A DNA stretch of 45,706 nucleotides from Bacteroidota bacterium (lineage in GTDB: Bacteria; Bacteroidota; Ignavibacteria; UBA10030; UBA8401). Shown here piece after piece: positions 27,358 through 36,057 of this stretch; the stretch's first letter is position 1; every line of letters starts with the position of its first letter. The stretch spans positions 1-45,706 of the forward strand of contig SXSI01000036.1 of NCBI GenBank assembly GCA_005792285.1. Direction: 5' to 3'. Position numbers and translations under genes: made by a program. The notes beneath the pieces were generated by a model. That model ran no database searches. It was given only the letters and a program-made list of their open reading frames with translations, and was not told the DNA's origin.

Positions 27358-28065
27358 TTACTTTAATTCCCTCTCCTTAGCTAATAATTTTTCGTATCCT
27401 TCAATCAAAGGATGTTGCCAAGTTTCTTTAAGCATTTTTAAAACCCCATTTTCAAACCAAAATTTTTGATCTTTACCTTGGTTAAATTTTTTCAATTTTG
27501 GATTTATGACCAAACTGCAATATGATTGATTTGAATTCTGATTGTAATAGTTTTGATGATATTCTTCGGCTTTATAGAATTCTGTTAATTTTGAAATTTC
27601 AGTAACTATTTTATTTTCCCAAATCACTAAAGATTTATTTTTAACTTCTTTAGATATTTTATTCTGAGTTTAATCATGGTAAAATATTGCTGAACGATAT
27701 TGTGTGCCAACATCAGCACCTTGTTTATTTAAAGTAGTTGGATCATGTGTTTTGAAAAATATTTCCAATAATTCTTTATAAGAAATTATTTTCGGTTCGA
27801 ATGTAATTTGAACAACTTCAGCATGTCCCGTTTATTCTGTACAAACTTGATCATAAGTAGGATTTTTAACAGTGCCACCGGAATAACCCGATTCAACTTT
27901 TACGACACCATTTAATTGTAGATAAATGGCTTCAACACACCAAAAACATCCTCCTGCGAGAGTTGCCAATTCATATTTATTTTCCATCTTTTTACCTTTA
28001 TTTGATGAGCTATCTTGCATTAAAAGAACCGGAGACATCAGCATAAATAATAAAATTATGTTCAT
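27358..28065 (-). pseudogene. msrA: Peptide-methionine (S)-S-oxide reductase, two in-frame stops
   Basis: One unbroken minus-strand frame reads as MsrA with an N-terminal signal-like segment: catalytic 'GGCFWCVEA', '[18 protein letters not shown]', then TAA (27832-27834), '[13 protein letters not shown]', '[14 protein letters not shown]', a second TAA (27670-27672), then 'KISKE' and 'EEYHQNYYNQN'. Both TAA codons stand where functional homologues carry a residue, so each could be a single-base change (for example GAA or AAA to TAA). No frameshift is needed. The last 40 or so codons (after 'LKKFNQGKD') do not look like a standard MsrA end and reach the flanking repeat. The wild type would repair oxidised methionine, here probably outside the cytoplasm. 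Sequencing error cannot be excluded. Confidence 0.85.
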
Positions 28066-28187
28066 TTAATTGGTTTGAACATTTAAATTTATAATATTAA
28101 CTGATTAAAAAATAGTTAAACCTTTTTTAATGAAATGTATCATATGTGCAAATGAATAAACTTACTAACTAACGAAAGGCTTTAAAA

Positions 28188-28676
28188 ATGAAAAATTTAA
28201 TCATTCTCCCGCTCTTTTTATTTGTTGTTGGGTGTCAATTTGAAAATCCTTTGGATTACATCTCCGAAGTTCCATACAACGAAGATTCGATGGTTTTTAT
28301 GACACAATCTTCTGATGCAGATATTCAAAAAATGAGAGGCAATGGTCCAGGACACGATTCATTACGTCATGGAAAAATGCTTCAAAAGTTAAAAGAATAT
28401 GTTAGTTTAACTGATACACAATTTTCACAAGTAAAAGGATTTGCAGCGGTGTTATTTACAGATTTAAAAGCAATACATGTAAAAGTTAAAGCTAAAGAAA
28501 TTGTAAGAGATTCTGCTCGTAGTTTAGTTGTTGTTGCTCGTAATAAATTTATCGCTTCAGTTCGTGGTATTTTGACTTCTGATCAAAATGTAAAATTTGA
28601 AGAATGGATTTCAAAATATTGGAACAAAAATCATGGCTTTGGTGGAAGACGCCCAGGTCGTGGTCATGGTGGATAA
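28188..28676 (+). CDS. Spy/CpxP-like periplasmic lipoprotein
   Basis: 162 residues. The signal sequence ends in a lipobox (LFVVGC, Cys16), so the mature protein is lipid-anchored. The middle has 'VSLTDTQFSQVKGFAAVL', an LTxxQ-type motif like that of the Spy/CpxP periplasmic chaperone family, and a second copy-like 'ILTSDQNVKFEEW'. It is helical and charged, and ends in a Gly/Arg/His-rich tail (GFGGRRPGRGHGG) that could bind metal or be flexible. It is a single-gene unit between the msrA pseudogene and a strong terminator. A chaperone or metal-stress role is an inference from the motif only. Confidence 0.75.
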   Translation: MKNLIILPLFLFVVGCQFENPLDYISEVPYNEDSMVFMTQSSDADIQKMRGNGPGHDSLRHGKMLQKLKEYVSLTDTQFSQVKGFAAVLFTDLKAIHVKVKAKEIVRDSARSLVVVARNKFIASVRGILTSDQNVKFEEWISKYWNKNHGFGGRRPGRGHGG

Positions 28677-28702
28677 GAATAAAATAAACTTTTAATTAAG
28701 AT

Positions 28703-28734
28703 AAAAAAGCCATTCAGTTTTGAATGGCTTTTTT
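28703..28734 (+). terminator. Rho-independent terminator after the lipoprotein gene
   Basis: Arms AAAAAAGCCATTCA (28703-28716) and TGAATGGCTTTTTT (28721-28734) with a GTTT loop, followed by more T. It is the clearest intrinsic terminator in the window and is nearly symmetric, so it could work in both directions. It isolates the lipoprotein gene from the next operon. Confidence 0.92.
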
Positions 28735-28817
28735 TATTTTTATAGGTCTCATTAATAAAAAATAAATTTGTTATTTTGTATTAACTGAGTCAACTCAAAA
28801 CTTAACTTTCTAAAACA

Positions 28818-31800
28818 ATGGCAAAACTAAAACTAAATTTACCAAACTTCAGTTTTAACGATTTATTCGTACCGGATAAACTTGAAGAGTTAACGAATAT
28901 TTTCAATGCTTTTTCTGAAAAAGAAGATTTAGAAATTTATTCTAAATTTCAGAATTACAAAGAGGGGAAAGGGAATTATACTAATCCAGAAATCTCAGAA
29001 ATATTAATTGAAATGGGAAAAATGTTAAATGACTTTATCTCGATTATTTTTAAAGTGGAAGATATTACCTTAAAACTTGAAAATAATAAATTAGATGAAA
29101 GAGGAATTTTAAAATTTAAAAAAGAATTTTTCATTAGAAGAGCATTAAAGAAGTTCTCGAGGGAAGAATCTCTAAAATTATATCTTGATAATCTAAATTC
29201 TGAAATAAATAAATATTTTCAAGATTCGGATTTACAGAATGACTTTGAAAATAGTTTTGCATTATTAGCAAATCAATTAATCGAAATTGATAAGCAAGCC
29301 CGGATTAATTTAAATGATGAAATAAAAAGCAAAATTAATAAAATTGTAAAAGATAGAAATATTAAATTTTCTACTGATGATAATTATATTTCTTTTATTA
29401 ATGAAGCAATTACTCTTTTTGAAAAATGGATTACTGCAAGTTATTATCAGCAAAATTCTAAAACAAAAAATTGGATTTCATTTGTAATTCCTCAAAAAAT
29501 TGAACCACTACATTTAGTAAATTATGAAATAAAAAATGGTTCATTTATTGGAGAAGAAAGTCATTACAGAAAAAGAATTGGTTTTGATTTAACTGATGAA
29601 CGATATAACATTCGCCAAATTGCAAATGAAGTTGATTATTGTATTTATTGCCACGATAGAGAAAAAGATTCATGCTCTAAAGGATTTTGTGAAAATAATG
29701 AATTCAAAAAAAATCAACTTGGATATAAATTAAAAGGTTGTCCGCTCGATCAAAAAATTTCCGAATCACATGCAGTTGAAGCAACTGGAAAAACAATTGG
29801 TGCATTAGCAATAATAATGATTGACAATCCACTTTGTGCTGGAACTGGTCATCGAATTTGTAATGACTGTATGAAGTCCTGCATTTTTCAAAAACAAGAT
29901 CCTGTAAATATTCCGCAAGTTGAAACCGGAATTTTGACTGATGTTTTAAACTTACCTTGGGGGTTTGAAATATATTCACTTTTAACAAGATGGAATCCAT
30001 TAAATATTTCACGACAGTATCCAGTAAATTATAAAGGAAAAAAAATTCTTATCGCTGGAATGGGACCTGCTGGTTATACGTTATCTCATTATTTATTGAA
30101 TGAAGGATTTGGAGTTGTTGGAATTGATGGATTAAAAATAGAACCGATCCTTTCAGAATATATTGGTGAAAATTGTTTGCCAATAAAATATTTTGATTCA
30201 ATCAAAAGTAAATTAAGTGAAAGAATTCATCTCGGTTTTGGTGGTGTTTCGGAATATGGAATTACAGTTCGTTGGGATAAAAATTTTCTAACTGTCATTT
30301 ATATTAATTTGATGAGAAATAAATATTTCAAATTGTACGACGGAGTTCGTTTTGGTGGAACAATTTCAATTGATGATGCTTGGGAATATGGATTTGATCA
30401 CATTGCGATGGCAACTGGTGCTGGCAAACCTACTTTTGTTGACATAAAAAATAATTTAATTAGAGGGATTAGAAAAGCAAGTGACTTTTTAATGGGTTTG
30501 CAATTAACAGGAGCCGATAAAAAAGATTCACTCACAAATCTTCAAGTTCAATTACCTGCAATCGTAATTGGTGGCGGATTAACTGCAATCGATACTGCAA
30601 CTGAACTTATTGCTTATTATCCAATTCAAGTAATTAAAATTAAAAATAGATTTGTTGAGTTAAGCAAAATTTATGGCGAAGACGATATTCTAAAAATATA
30701 TAATGAAGAAGAAAAAATTATTTTAAAAATATTTTTAGAACATGCATCTGAAATTGAAAAAGTAAATAAAAAAGCTGAATTAAATAATGAATCACCAAAC
30801 TACATTCCTTTAATACGAAAATGGGGTGGAGTTAAAATTTATTATAGAAAAAGTATAATCGATTCTCCAGCTTATAAATTAAATCATGAAGAAATTATTA
30901 AAGCGCTCGAAGAAGGAATTGAGTTTGTTGAAAAAATGAATCCAACTGAAGCAATAAAAGATAATTTTGGTTCGCTTAATGAAGTATTGTTTGAAGAAAT
31001 GATATTAGAAAATGGGAAGTGGAAAAACTCAGGAAATGTAAAAAATATTTTAGTTCGAACACTTTTAGTTGCTGCAGGAACTGTTCCAAATGTAATGTAT
31101 GAAAGAGAGCATCAACAGACATTCAAGCTCGACAAATGGGATCAATATTTTAAATCTTATGAAATAAATAAAAATAATGAATCGTTGATCGAAAAACAGA
31201 GTGAATCTACTTTCTTAACTTCTTATGACAAAAATGGAAAATATATTTCCTTTTATGGAGATAGCCATCCTGAATATGCGGGGAATGTTGTAAAAGCAAT
31301 GGCTTCGGCAAAAAATGGATATAAAAAAATTGTTTCACTTTTTAATCAAAAAGATTATCTGTCAAAAGAAAATAAATCGGATTGGATTGAATTCACAAAA
31401 AAATTAACTAATGATTTAACAGCAATAGTAGTAAAAGTAGACAGATTAACTCCAACAATAGTTGAAGTAATTTTATATGCACCACAAGCTGCAAGAAAAT
31501 TTCATGCAGGACAATTTTATAGATTACAAAATTATGAAATAGATTCATTAAAAATTGACAACACATTATTAATGATGGAAGGACTTGCATTAACTGGTGC
31601 TTGGTGCGATAATGAAAAAGGACTTTTAAGTTTGATCGTTTTAGAAATGGGTGCGAGTACAAAAATGTGCAGTATGTTAAAACCAAATCAAAAAGTTGTT
31701 TTGATGGGACCAACTGGCGAACCAACCGAAATTGAAGAAAATTCTACAGTATTATTGCTTGGTGGCGGTTTGGGAAATGCAGTTCATTTTTCAATTGCGA

Positions 31801-32390
31801 AAGCTTTTAATGAAGCCAACAGCAAAGTTATTTATTTTGCAGGATACAAAAAGAAAGAAGATTTATTTAAGCAAGATGAAATTGAAAAAAATACTGACGT
31901 AATTGTTTATAGTGTGGATAGCGGTGAAGAAATTCATCCAAGAAGAAGTCAAGATAAAACTTTTGTGGGAAATATTATTCAAGCGATGATTGCTTATGCG
32001 AATGGAGAACTTGGCAATGTTGAAATTCCATTAAATAGTGCAACACGAATAATTGCAATTGGTTCAGATAGAATGATGGCTGCGGTTTCAGCAGCTAGAC
32101 ATACAACTTTAAAACCATTTCTAAATCCAAATCATATTGGGATTGCATCAATAAACTCCCCAATGCAATGTATGATGAAAGCAATTTGTGCGCAGTGTTT
32201 ACAAAGACATGTAAATCATGAAACGGGAAAAGAAGAATTTATTTTTTCTTGTGTAAAACAAGATCAATGTATGGATGATGTGGACTTCGAACATTTAAAA
32301 TCGAGATTGAAACAGAATACTGTATTGGAAAAAATATCCAACAGTTGGTTCGACTATGTAGTTGAAAAAAATAAAGTTGAACGGATTTAA
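28818..32390 (+). CDS. Fused NfnB/GltD-like and NfnA/PyrK-like flavo-Fe-S oxidoreductase with novel N-terminus
   Basis: 1190 residues. Residues 1-265 match nothing I know and are helical and charged. Residues about 270-360 form a GltD-like cluster region: C275, C278, C286, C291, C308, C340, and C348/C351/C355 ('RICNDCMKSC'). Residues about 405-880 are the GltD-type flavoprotein: 'ILIAGMGPAGY' (FAD) and 'IVIGGGLTAIDTATEL' (second nucleotide). Residues about 890-1160 are ferredoxin-reductase/PyrK-like: 'FHAGQFYRL', 'LLLGGGLGNAVHF', and a [2Fe-2S]-type set C1118, C1124, C1127, C1145. NfnAB bifurcates electrons between NADH, NADPH and ferredoxin; a similar redox role is inferred, not shown. It overlaps the convergent barrel-like gene by 4 bases. 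Confidence 0.85.
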   Translation: MAKLKLNLPNFSFNDLFVPDKLEELTNIFNAFSEKEDLEIYSKFQNYKEGKGNYTNPEISEILIEMGKMLNDFISIIFKVEDITLKLENNKLDERGILKFKKEFFIRRALKKFSREESLKLYLDNLNSEINKYFQDSDLQNDFENSFALLANQLIEIDKQARINLNDEIKSKINKIVKDRNIKFSTDDNYISFINEAITLFEKWITASYYQQNSKTKNWISFVIPQKIEPLHLVNYEIKNGSFIGEESHYRKRIGFDLTDERYNIRQIANEVDYCIYCHDREKDSCSKGFCENNEFKKNQLGYKLKGCPLDQKISESHAVEATGKTIGALAIIMIDNPLCAGTGHRICNDCMKSCIFQKQDPVNIPQVETGILTDVLNLPWGFEIYSLLTRWNPLNISRQYPVNYKGKKILIAGMGPAGYTLSHYLLNEGFGVVGIDGLKIEPILSEYIGENCLPIKYFDSIKSKLSERIHLGFGGVSEYGITVRWDKNFLTVIYINLMRNKYFKLYDGVRFGGTISIDDAWEYGFDHIAMATGAGKPTFVDIKNNLIRGIRKASDFLMGLQLTGADKKDSLTNLQVQLPAIVIGGGLTAIDTATELIAYYPIQVIKIKNRFVELSKIYGEDDILKIYNEEEKIILKIFLEHASEIEKVNKKAELNNESPNYIPLIRKWGGVKIYYRKSIIDSPAYKLNHEEIIKALEEGIEFVEKMNPTEAIKDNFGSLNEVLFEEMILENGKWKNSGNVKNILVRTLLVAAGTVPNVMYEREHQQTFKLDKWDQYFKSYEINKNNESLIEKQSESTFLTSYDKNGKYISFYGDSHPEYAGNVVKAMASAKNGYKKIVSLFNQKDYLSKENKSDWIEFTKKLTNDLTAIVVKVDRLTPTIVEVILYAPQAARKFHAGQFYRLQNYEIDSLKIDNTLLMMEGLALTGAWCDNEKGLLSLIVLEMGASTKMCSMLKPNQKVVLMGPTGEPTEIEENSTVLLLGGGLGNAVHFSIAKAFNEANSKVIYFAGYKKKEDLFKQDEIEKNTDVIVYSVDSGEEIHPRRSQDKTFVGNIIQAMIAYANGELGNVEIPLNSATRIIAIGSDRMMAAVSAARHTTLKPFLNPNHIGIASINSPMQCMMKAICAQCLQRHVNHETGKEEFIFSCVKQDQCMDDVDFEHLKSRLKQNTVLEKISNSWFDYVVEKNKVERI

Positions 32391-33061
32391 ATTGCCTTAC
32401 CAAAACTAAGAGTAATAAAAAGTCCACCAAATTCTTTCATACTTTTAGTTTCACTTTCAGATAATTTCATACTTGGAAGACCAGATCTATAAGGAATAAA
32501 ATAGTAACGAATATTTACACCATTTAACGCAGAAGTTGATGTCCCAAAATGTGCACCGAATCCAACATAGCCGCCAAAAGTCCAATACGATTTTCCTTTT
32601 CCCAAACTTGAAAAAAATTCTTTACCATAATTTGTTGTAAAAATCATAGTCGGTCCAATTGCTGCATTTATAAATGGACGAAAGTTGTCTAAAATATCTT
32701 CCGAAAATATTCTGTATTGAGCTCCTGTATAAATTGGAATTATAAGAAATCTATTAATTTTTCCAGGAGTATAAATTTGTCCCCAATAATCGTAATACTC
32801 AACTTCATTGTCATCCTTCGATTCATTAAATGTAAGTGAAGTGAGAACAGTTAATTTCGGATTTAATTTCAGAGCATAAAATCCTCCAACACCAAATCCG
32901 CCATTTGATATTAAAATATCAACTCCCCACATTTTTGATGGTTGAATATATTCGAAAGATGAGACTCTTTTATTTAGAATTGATTTGCTGGAATTCTTTT
33001 CAAAACTAAAGGAAGAATTTAATGATGCGATAAAAAGAAAAATTAAAATAGATTGATTCAT
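32387..33061 (-). CDS. Exported beta-barrel-like hypothetical protein
   Basis: 224 residues with a signal peptide (hydrophobic residues 4-18, cleavage near SFS-F). The mature part alternates hydrophobic and polar residues with many Gly and aromatic residues ('ISNGGFGVGGFYALKLN', 'YWTFGGYVGFGAHFG') and ends in 'FGGLFITLSFGKAI', a beta-rich end. This looks like a small outer-membrane beta-barrel, but no family is recognised. It begins 3 bases after the RlmI-like gene on the same strand and is likely co-transcribed. The stop overlaps the convergent oxidoreductase end by 4 bases. Confidence 0.7.
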   Translation of the reverse strand: MNQSILIFLFIASLNSSFSFEKNSSKSILNKRVSSFEYIQPSKMWGVDILISNGGFGVGGFYALKLNPKLTVLTSLTFNESKDDNEVEYYDYWGQIYTPGKINRFLIIPIYTGAQYRIFSEDILDNFRPFINAAIGPTMIFTTNYGKEFFSSLGKGKSYWTFGGYVGFGAHFGTSTSALNGVNIRYYFIPYRSGLPSMKLSESETKSMKEFGGLFITLSFGKAI

Positions 33062-33064
33062 CTT

Positions 33065-34234
33065 TCATTCTACGTGAAAAATAGCAAATTTCAAATAAGA
33101 AGTTTCAGGCATTGATAATAATTCAGGATGATCTGGTGAAGGACCGCTAAAAGTTAGCAATTGTAATGTTTTTCCCGATTTGATTTCACTTTCATTAATG
33201 ATGTTTAGAAAAGTTTCTTTATCGATATGATGTGAACAGGATGATGTAGCCAAAAATCCACCACTTGAAATTAACTTTAATGCATTTGTATTTAATTCTA
33301 AATATCCCCGTTTTGCAATTGAAACATTTTTTTTACTTTTTGTAAATGAAGGAGGATCAAGAATTATTAAATCAAATTTTTTCTTTTCAACTGAAAATAT
33401 TTTAAGTGATTCAAAAACATCTTCAACTTTTGTTTCAACATTTGATAAATTATTAAGTTTAATATTTTTATTAACTCGATCAATTACAGCTTTTGAGATA
33501 TCGATTGCAATTACATTTTTTGTACCGGAAGTTGCAGCTGTTAATGAGAATCCACCTTCGTTACAAAAACAATCGAGCACATTTGAATTTTTACAAAATG
33601 GAATAATTGATTTTCTATTTAATCTTTGATCGAGAAAGAATCCTGTCTTTTGTCCATTCAACAAATCAATTTCATATTTTATTCCATCTAAATTGATTTC
33701 TGTAATTGAAACATCCCCAAAAAGAAATCCAGATTTTTCTGAAAGACCTTCAAGAATTCTTAATGGCGATTCGTTGCGTTCGATAATTGTCTTCGGAGAA
33801 AAAATTTCTTTTATCACTTCTACAATTAATCCCAATCGTTGATCACTTCCAGCAGAAAAAGTTTGAATTGAAAAGTTATCATTGAATCTATCAATAATCA
33901 ATCCCGGCAAACCATCGCTTTCCCCGTGAATTAATCGATACACATTTTTACCATTAAATAATTTTTCTCTTAAATGAAGTGCTTTCTGAATTGCTGTAGA
34001 AAGAAAAATTTTATCAAAATTTATATCTTCTTTCGAAAATAATCGAACTGAAATAAGTGAATTTGGGTTATAAAATCCAACTCCTAAAAAAGTACCTCGA
34101 GAATTATAAAGTGATACTATTTCGCCAACAATTGGTGTGCCTTCAATTTTATCAATTTCATTACTAAAAATCCAATGGTGCCCTTTTAAAATGCGATGTT
34201 CTTCATTTTTTTTTAAAATGATTTTGCTGTTCAT
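33065..34234 (-). CDS. rlmI: RlmI-like 23S rRNA m5C methyltransferase
   Basis: 389 residues. The N-terminal PUA-type domain begins 'KIILKKNEEHRILKGHHWIFSNEI', as in RlmI/YccW and its relatives. Next come an EEHEI-like linker and a SAM-binding Rossmann domain: 'VLDCFCNEGGFSLTAA' (motif I), 'VIAIDIS' (motif II), 'IILDPPSF' (motif IV) and 'SCSHHI' with the expected Cys nucleophile. E. coli RlmI methylates C1962 of 23S rRNA; relatives with this architecture act on nearby sites, so the target base is inferred. The ATG at 34234 is chosen over 34243 because it starts directly at the conserved fold; both are possible. Confidence 0.87.
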   Translation of the reverse strand: MNSKIILKKNEEHRILKGHHWIFSNEIDKIEGTPIVGEIVSLYNSRGTFLGVGFYNPNSLISVRLFSKEDINFDKIFLSTAIQKALHLREKLFNGKNVYRLIHGESDGLPGLIIDRFNDNFSIQTFSAGSDQRLGLIVEVIKEIFSPKTIIERNESPLRILEGLSEKSGFLFGDVSITEINLDGIKYEIDLLNGQKTGFFLDQRLNRKSIIPFCKNSNVLDCFCNEGGFSLTAATSGTKNVIAIDISKAVIDRVNKNIKLNNLSNVETKVEDVFESLKIFSVEKKKFDLIILDPPSFTKSKKNVSIAKRGYLELNTNALKLISSGGFLATSSCSHHIDKETFLNIINESEIKSGKTLQLLTFSGPSPDHPELLSMPETSYLKFAIFHVE

Positions 34235-34287
34235 ATAGACCAAATTAAGGAATAATTATTTCGATTGATAATAGAGTTTTCAGTTCG

Positions 34288-34318
34288 TTGCAGAGATAAA
34301 AGTCCTTTTGTATATTTG
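34288..34318 (+). promoter_or_regulatory. Bacteroidota-type promoter of the fbaB operon
   Basis: TTG (34288-34290), a 20-base spacer, then TATATTTG (34311-34318), matching the TTTG-N19/21-TAnnTTTG consensus of the Bacteroidota primary sigma factor. The start codon is 28 bases downstream with AAAGG in between as a probable RBS. It is the clearest promoter in the window. Confidence 0.75.
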
Positions 34319-34345
34319 TAATTAATTTTCCAATAAAGGTTAAAA

Positions 34346-35398
34346 ATGACAAATATAAATATTGAACAATTATTAGGTGCCGATGCGAAAAATTTACTCG
34401 AGCATAAATGTACCACAATTTCTAAAGATCAATTACATTTACCCGGACCTGACTTTGTTAGTAGTGTTGTAGCAAGTTCAGATCGTTCTCCAAATGTACT
34501 TCGGAATATGCAAACTCTTTTTAATTCCGGAAGATTACGTGGAACGGGATATGTTTCGATTCTTCCAGTTGATCAGGGAATTGAACATTCTGCTGGTGCA
34601 TCATTTGCAAAAAATCCAATTTATTTTGATGGCGAGAATTTAATTAAACTTGCAATCGAAGGTGGATGCAATGCAGTCGCTTCAACTTTGGGTGTTCTTG
34701 GTTCTGTTTCAAGAAAATATGCTCATAAAATTCCTTTCATTTTAAAAATTAATCATAACGAATTTCTTTCGTATCCAAATACATACGATCAATCGATGTT
34801 CGCAAGTGTTACACAAGCGTTCGATATGGGTGCAGTTGCAGTTGGAGCTACAGTTTATTTTGGATCTCCGGAATCGCGAAGACAAATTTGGGAAGCAAGT
34901 CAGGCATTTCAACGAGCTCACGAACTTGGAATGGTTACAATTCTTTGGTGTTATTTAAGAAATAGTAGTTTTAAAAAAGAAAAAGATTACCATGTTTCTG
35001 CAGATTTAACCGGACAAGCAAATCATCTTGGTGTTACAATCCAAGCAGATATTATAAAACAAAAATTGCCAGAAAATAATGGTGGCTTTGATGCAATTAA
35101 ATTTGGAAAAACTGATAAGAGAGTTTATTCAGAATTATCAACTGATCATCCAATTGATTTAACAAGATATCAAGTTGCAAATTGTTTTATGGGACGATCA
35201 GGATTAATAAATTCCGGCGGAGCTTCCGGCGAAAATGATTTACTCGAAGCAGTTAAAACTGCAGTAATAAATAAACGAGCTGGTGGAATGGGTTTAATTT
35301 CCGGAAGAAAAGCATTTCAACGACCAATGAAGGATGGAATTCAAATTTTGAACGCCATTCAAGATGTTTATCTTTCAAAAGAAGTGACAATAGCATAA
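34346..35398 (+). CDS. fbaB: Fructose-bisphosphate aldolase, class I (FbaB/DhnA type)
   Basis: 350 residues, the same length as E. coli FbaB. It cleaves fructose-1,6-bisphosphate to glyceraldehyde-3-phosphate and dihydroxyacetone phosphate through a lysine Schiff base, without metal. Family blocks include '[20 protein letters not shown]', '[10 protein letters not shown]', '[10 protein letters not shown]', '[14 protein letters not shown]' and '[13 protein letters not shown]'. I did not assign the Schiff-base lysine with certainty. The stop TAA overlaps the proposed AUA start of the HAD gene (ATAA). Confidence 0.95.
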   Translation: MTNINIEQLLGADAKNLLEHKCTTISKDQLHLPGPDFVSSVVASSDRSPNVLRNMQTLFNSGRLRGTGYVSILPVDQGIEHSAGASFAKNPIYFDGENLIKLAIEGGCNAVASTLGVLGSVSRKYAHKIPFILKINHNEFLSYPNTYDQSMFASVTQAFDMGAVAVGATVYFGSPESRRQIWEASQAFQRAHELGMVTILWCYLRNSSFKKEKDYHVSADLTGQANHLGVTIQADIIKQKLPENNGGFDAIKFGKTDKRVYSELSTDHPIDLTRYQVANCFMGRSGLINSGGASGENDLLEAVKTAVINKRAGGMGLISGRKAFQRPMKDGIQILNAIQDVYLSKEVTIA

Positions 35399-36057
35399 CA
35401 AACTTTTCTCCAAAAATAGAGTGCATTATATTTGATATGGATGGGACGATAACCCAAACCAATCAATTAATTTTTGACTCATTCAACTTTATTGCAGAAC
35501 GATATCTCAAAAAAAAATTAACTCCAACTGAAATAGTTTCATTGTTTGGTCCTCCTGAAAGTGGTGCATTGCAAACAATGTTGGGATATGAAAATATTGA
35601 AGTTATTCTCGAAGAATATCATAAGTTTTATGAAGAAAAACATAATGAGCTCGCAACACTTTATCTGGGAATTCGTGAGATATTAAAATTTATTAAAGAT
35701 AAAGGAATTATTGTTGCGCTCTTTACCGGAAAGGGAAGATTATCAACTGATATAACTTTGCGCGAATTTGGAATTGAAAAATATTTCGAAATGGTTGTGA
35801 CTGGAGATGATGTTGAAAAATATAAACCTTCGGGAAATGGAATTCAAAAAATTTTAGATAAATTTTCACTCAATCCTTCAAATGTATTAATGGTTGGCGA
35901 TGCGGTTTCTGATATTCTTGCTGCGAGAGAAACAGGTGTTCGTGTTGCATCGGTAGTTTGGGATTCTTACGGAAAAGATAAAGTTTTATTAATGGAGCCG
36001 GATCATCTTTTTTATAGTGTTGTAGAATTTGAAAAATGGATTCAACAAAATATATGA
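35395..36057 (+). CDS. HAD-family phosphatase (phosphoglycolate-phosphatase-like), AUA start
   Basis: 220 residues if translation begins at ATA 35395, overlapping the fbaB stop as ATAA. HAD motif I is '[10 protein letters not shown]', with nucleophile Asp14 and general acid Asp16. The only ATG nearby (35437) lies between these two aspartates and would delete the nucleophile, and no ATG, GTG or TTG exists in frame between about 35281 and there. Other motifs are 'VALFTGKGR' (motif II Thr), the Lys of '[10 protein letters not shown]' (III) and '[15 protein letters not shown]' (IV). The cap fits phosphoglycolate phosphatase or beta-phosphoglucomutase relatives. It ends in an ATGA overlap with the next gene. 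HAD membership is certain; substrate unknown. Confidence 0.88.
   Translation: MTNFSPKIECIIFDMDGTITQTNQLIFDSFNFIAERYLKKKLTPTEIVSLFGPPESGALQTMLGYENIEVILEEYHKFYEEKHNELATLYLGIREILKFIKDKGIIVALFTGKGRLSTDITLREFGIEKYFEMVVTGDDVEKYKPSGNGIQKILDKFSLNPSNVLMVGDAVSDILAARETGVRVASVVWDSYGKDKVLLMEPDHLFYSVVEFEKWIQQNI

Noticed and set aside
27166-27366. 66-codon plus frame after the CAU tRNA
   Set aside because: It reads through the tRNA 3' half and the palindromic repeat; there is no coding character.
27358-28065. TAA reassigned to an amino acid, suggested by the msrA frame
   Set aside because: Many genes in the window end in TAA at the expected family length, so the code is standard here and msrA is simply broken.
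29704-31725. Minus-strand frames inside the fused oxidoreductase gene
   Set aside because: Leu/Phe-rich shadow translations without any start context or motif.
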